From assembly GCA_013374505.1 (NCBI GenBank), contig QENJ01000226.1, forward strand, positions 1-24,958: a stretch of 24,958 nucleotides of DNA. Reading direction: 5' to 3'. The stretch's first letter is position 1; each line of letters begins with the position of its first letter. Shown one piece after another: positions 23,044 to 24,958 of the stretch. Below the pieces are notes generated by a model. It was not told the origin of the DNA, ran no database searches, and saw only the letters and a list, made by a program, of their open reading frames with translations. This DNA comes from Candidatus Methanophagaceae archaeon (lineage in GTDB: Archaea; Halobacteriota; Syntropharchaeia; Alkanophagales; Methanospirareceae). Made by a program: the position numbers and the translations under genes.

Positions 23044-24958
23044 TTATGCCGTTTTTATCGCCAGACGAACCTCTTTCTTGTCTATCTTCCAGGTCTTCAC
23101 GTAAATCTGCTCACTCTCAACCGAGGGTAAACCTTCATTAATTGCCACCGCAAGCGTCTCTTCACGAATATAATCCGCGAGATTCGTTATTGCCTCTTTT
23201 ACAGCCTCGTCTCCCTCGTACATGATGCTTATCTTCGCTGTATATTCCAGGTCAATGTCCTTTCTCATACCCTGGATTCTTCTCACGATGTCTCTAACCA
23301 TACCTTCTTCTAGCAGCTCTTTATCCAACCCTGTGTTCAAGAATAAAGTTGTATCTTCATCCACGTCCGCTTGTTTGTATTCTTCCGCCGCCGCAAACTC
23401 GCTCTTGCTACTTGCCTCTACTAAAGTAACTTCGCGTACATTCAACTCATCCTTCAATATCGCCGTCAGACTCGTCACTTTATCGTGCTTTTCTGCATTA
23501 CACACGATTACGACTTCGCGTAACGGCTGTCTTATCTTTATACAGGCATCCGACCTCGTTCGCCTACCGGCCTCTACCAATGTCGAAAGCAAGAGCATCG
23601 AATCCTCCAGCGCGGTATCTATAAGCGATTCATCAGGAGAAGGATAATCGCAGAGATGCACGCTTTTATGCTCGTCTCTGGACCTCACGAGATTTAGATA
23701 AACGTACTCGGTCAGGAAAGGCACGAAAGGCGCCAATAATTTGCAGAGCGATACAAGAACCTCATGCAACGTTAAGTATGCGCAGTCCTTATCAAAGTTC
23801 TCCTCCGGAACCCAGAACCGTCTCCTCGACCGTCGTATATACCAGTTGCTCAGGTCGTTAACCACAAATTCTTCTATCTTTCGCGCTGCTACGTGAACCT
23901 CAAAACGTTCAATCGCCGCTATTACTTCAGTCGTGAGTGTGTTCCACCGCGATATGATCCATCTATCCATGGGTAAGTGACGAAGAAGAAGTAAGAATTC
24001 CAGAACGTGTTCAAGAACTTCTTCTGCTTCTCTAAAATACCCTGTTCGGAGAACCGAATATCATCAGAAAGCGGACCTGCGGTGTAGAAATACCATCTCA
24101 ACGCATCTGCACCTTCGTTATTGAATATCGCGGTTATGTCAACCACGTTCCTTTTGCTCTTACTCATTTTCACGCCTTTCTCGTCTAATATGTGCCCTAA
24201 CGAGAGCACATTTAGATACGGCGGTTCATCAAAAATGGCGGTTGAAATCGCAAGAAGCGAGTAGAACCAACCACGAGTCTGGTCTATAGCCTCTGTGATG
24301 AAATCCGCGGGAAAGTTTTGCTGGAACTTGTCCGTCTCAAACGGGTAGTGCCACTGCGCAAACGGAGCAGAACCTGAGTCATACCAGCAATCTATCACGT
24401 CCTTTACCCTTCTCATGTCGCCGCCACAGTCTTCACAACGAAGCACCACTTCGTCTATGTAAGGTCGGTGCAGGTCGTTTGGGACAGTATTCGTTGCCCG
24501 TGCCTTCAGCTCTTCTATGCTGCCGACACAAAAATCCTTTCCGCATTCGGTGCATAGCCATATGTTCAATGGCGTGCCCCAGAATCGTTCTCTACTGAGT
24601 GCCCAATCCTCAATACCGTCTAAGAAGTTACCAAATCTGCCGTGTTTCAAATGTGCAGGATACCAACTTATCTTTTCGTTATTTGCAAGCAAGTTATCAC
24701 GCAACGATTTCATTGCAATAAACCAGGATTCACGTGCGTAATATAACAATGGCGAGCCACAACGCCAGCAGAACGGATAGGAATGCAAATATTTAGTCTC
24801 TTTGTATAATACACCTCGCTGCTCCATCAATTCTATTATAAGCCTGTCTGCATCCTTCACGAACATGCCTTCCAGTGGCGGGACCTCTTGCGTAAAATGG
24901 CCTGCGCTATTCACGGGCTGTGAGAATCCCAGCTTCTTCTCGCGGCAGATTTCATAAT
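23044..24958 (-). CDS. ileS: isoleucyl-tRNA synthetase, C-terminal part (partial, frameshifted)
   Basis: Charges tRNA-Ile with isoleucine. The 5' end lies beyond the window edge: the frame is open through 24958 and reads YEICREKKLGFSQPVNSAG before the first internal GTG. The upstream piece (to 23922) has the editing/catalytic region with CWRCGSPLLYY, zinc-type CTECGKDFC and CEDCGGDM, WYDSGSAPFAQWHYP and the KMSKS loop. The downstream piece (23970-23044) has MDRWIISRWN and the anticodon-binding domain (NWYIRRSRRRFW) to a normal C-terminus. The break is at about 23957-23970, where ATGGATAGATGGATC is read as WIDG in one frame and MDRW in the next. Homologues usually have some 10-20 residues between these two motifs, so a small out-of-frame deletion between ATGGAT repeats is likely. 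Confidence 0.9.

Overview
The window looks archaeal. Genes are preceded by TATA-type A/T boxes, the adenylate kinase is the archaeal AdkA type, the phosphate regulator is the archaeal AbrB-PhoU fusion, and there are paired DUF116 membrane proteins, a geranylgeranyl-reductase-family flavoprotein and an archaeal-type IleS. An uncultivated methane- or alkane-oxidising euryarchaeal lineage (ANME-1 or Syntrophoarchaeum-like) would fit, but nothing here proves the taxon. Several genes are broken by single-base shifts or small deletions, as expected of either a metagenome-derived contig or a region in decay.

Layout. 1-1.8 kb: adkA and a PhoU-family regulator. 1.9-4.8 kb is the most interesting part. 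It holds an Mpa/ARC-type AAA+ gene (coiled coil, two OB-like segments, start of the ATPase domain, then truncated), a full-length Dop/PafA-family enzyme, and a small acidic lysine-rich protein ending in Gly-Glu. This is the mpa-dop-pup order of actinobacterial Pup-proteasome loci, here in an apparently archaeal context. 4.8-5.7 kb: a polytopic membrane protein with palindromic operator candidates at its promoter. 5.7-10.1 kb: a defence-like island with the C-terminal stub of a DNA methyltransferase, an AT-rich Hachiman system (HamA nuclease and HamB helicase, hamB frameshifted near its start) and a decayed gene. 10.4-16.8 kb: an accessory region with a DNase-I-like lipoprotein, small hypothetical genes, a helical TPR/SEC-C-type protein, an LRR-Roc-COR GTPase and a broken SEC-C gene. 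17.2-20.9 kb: two tandem CBS-pair proteins, two overlapping DUF116 proteins and a geranylgeranyl reductase. 21.2-25 kb: argH, with an overlapping upstream small ORF, and the 3' part of ileS, which is frameshifted.

A dispersed repeat family (modules A, B and C) occurs at about 11.9, 17.0 and 21.0 kb. Module C carries a TATA-like box that lies upstream of the gene at 12030 and may act as a movable promoter.

How the genes may work together (inference). The 1.9-4.8 kb operon would tag proteins with the small acidic protein and pass them to a proteasome through the AAA+ ring. As sequenced the ring protein lacks Walker B and all later motifs, so a full-length copy must exist elsewhere, or the locus is degenerate or mis-assembled. 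HamA and HamB would form an anti-phage complex. The Roc-COR protein could be another immune or signalling switch. No tRNA, rRNA, CRISPR array or transposase gene was found.
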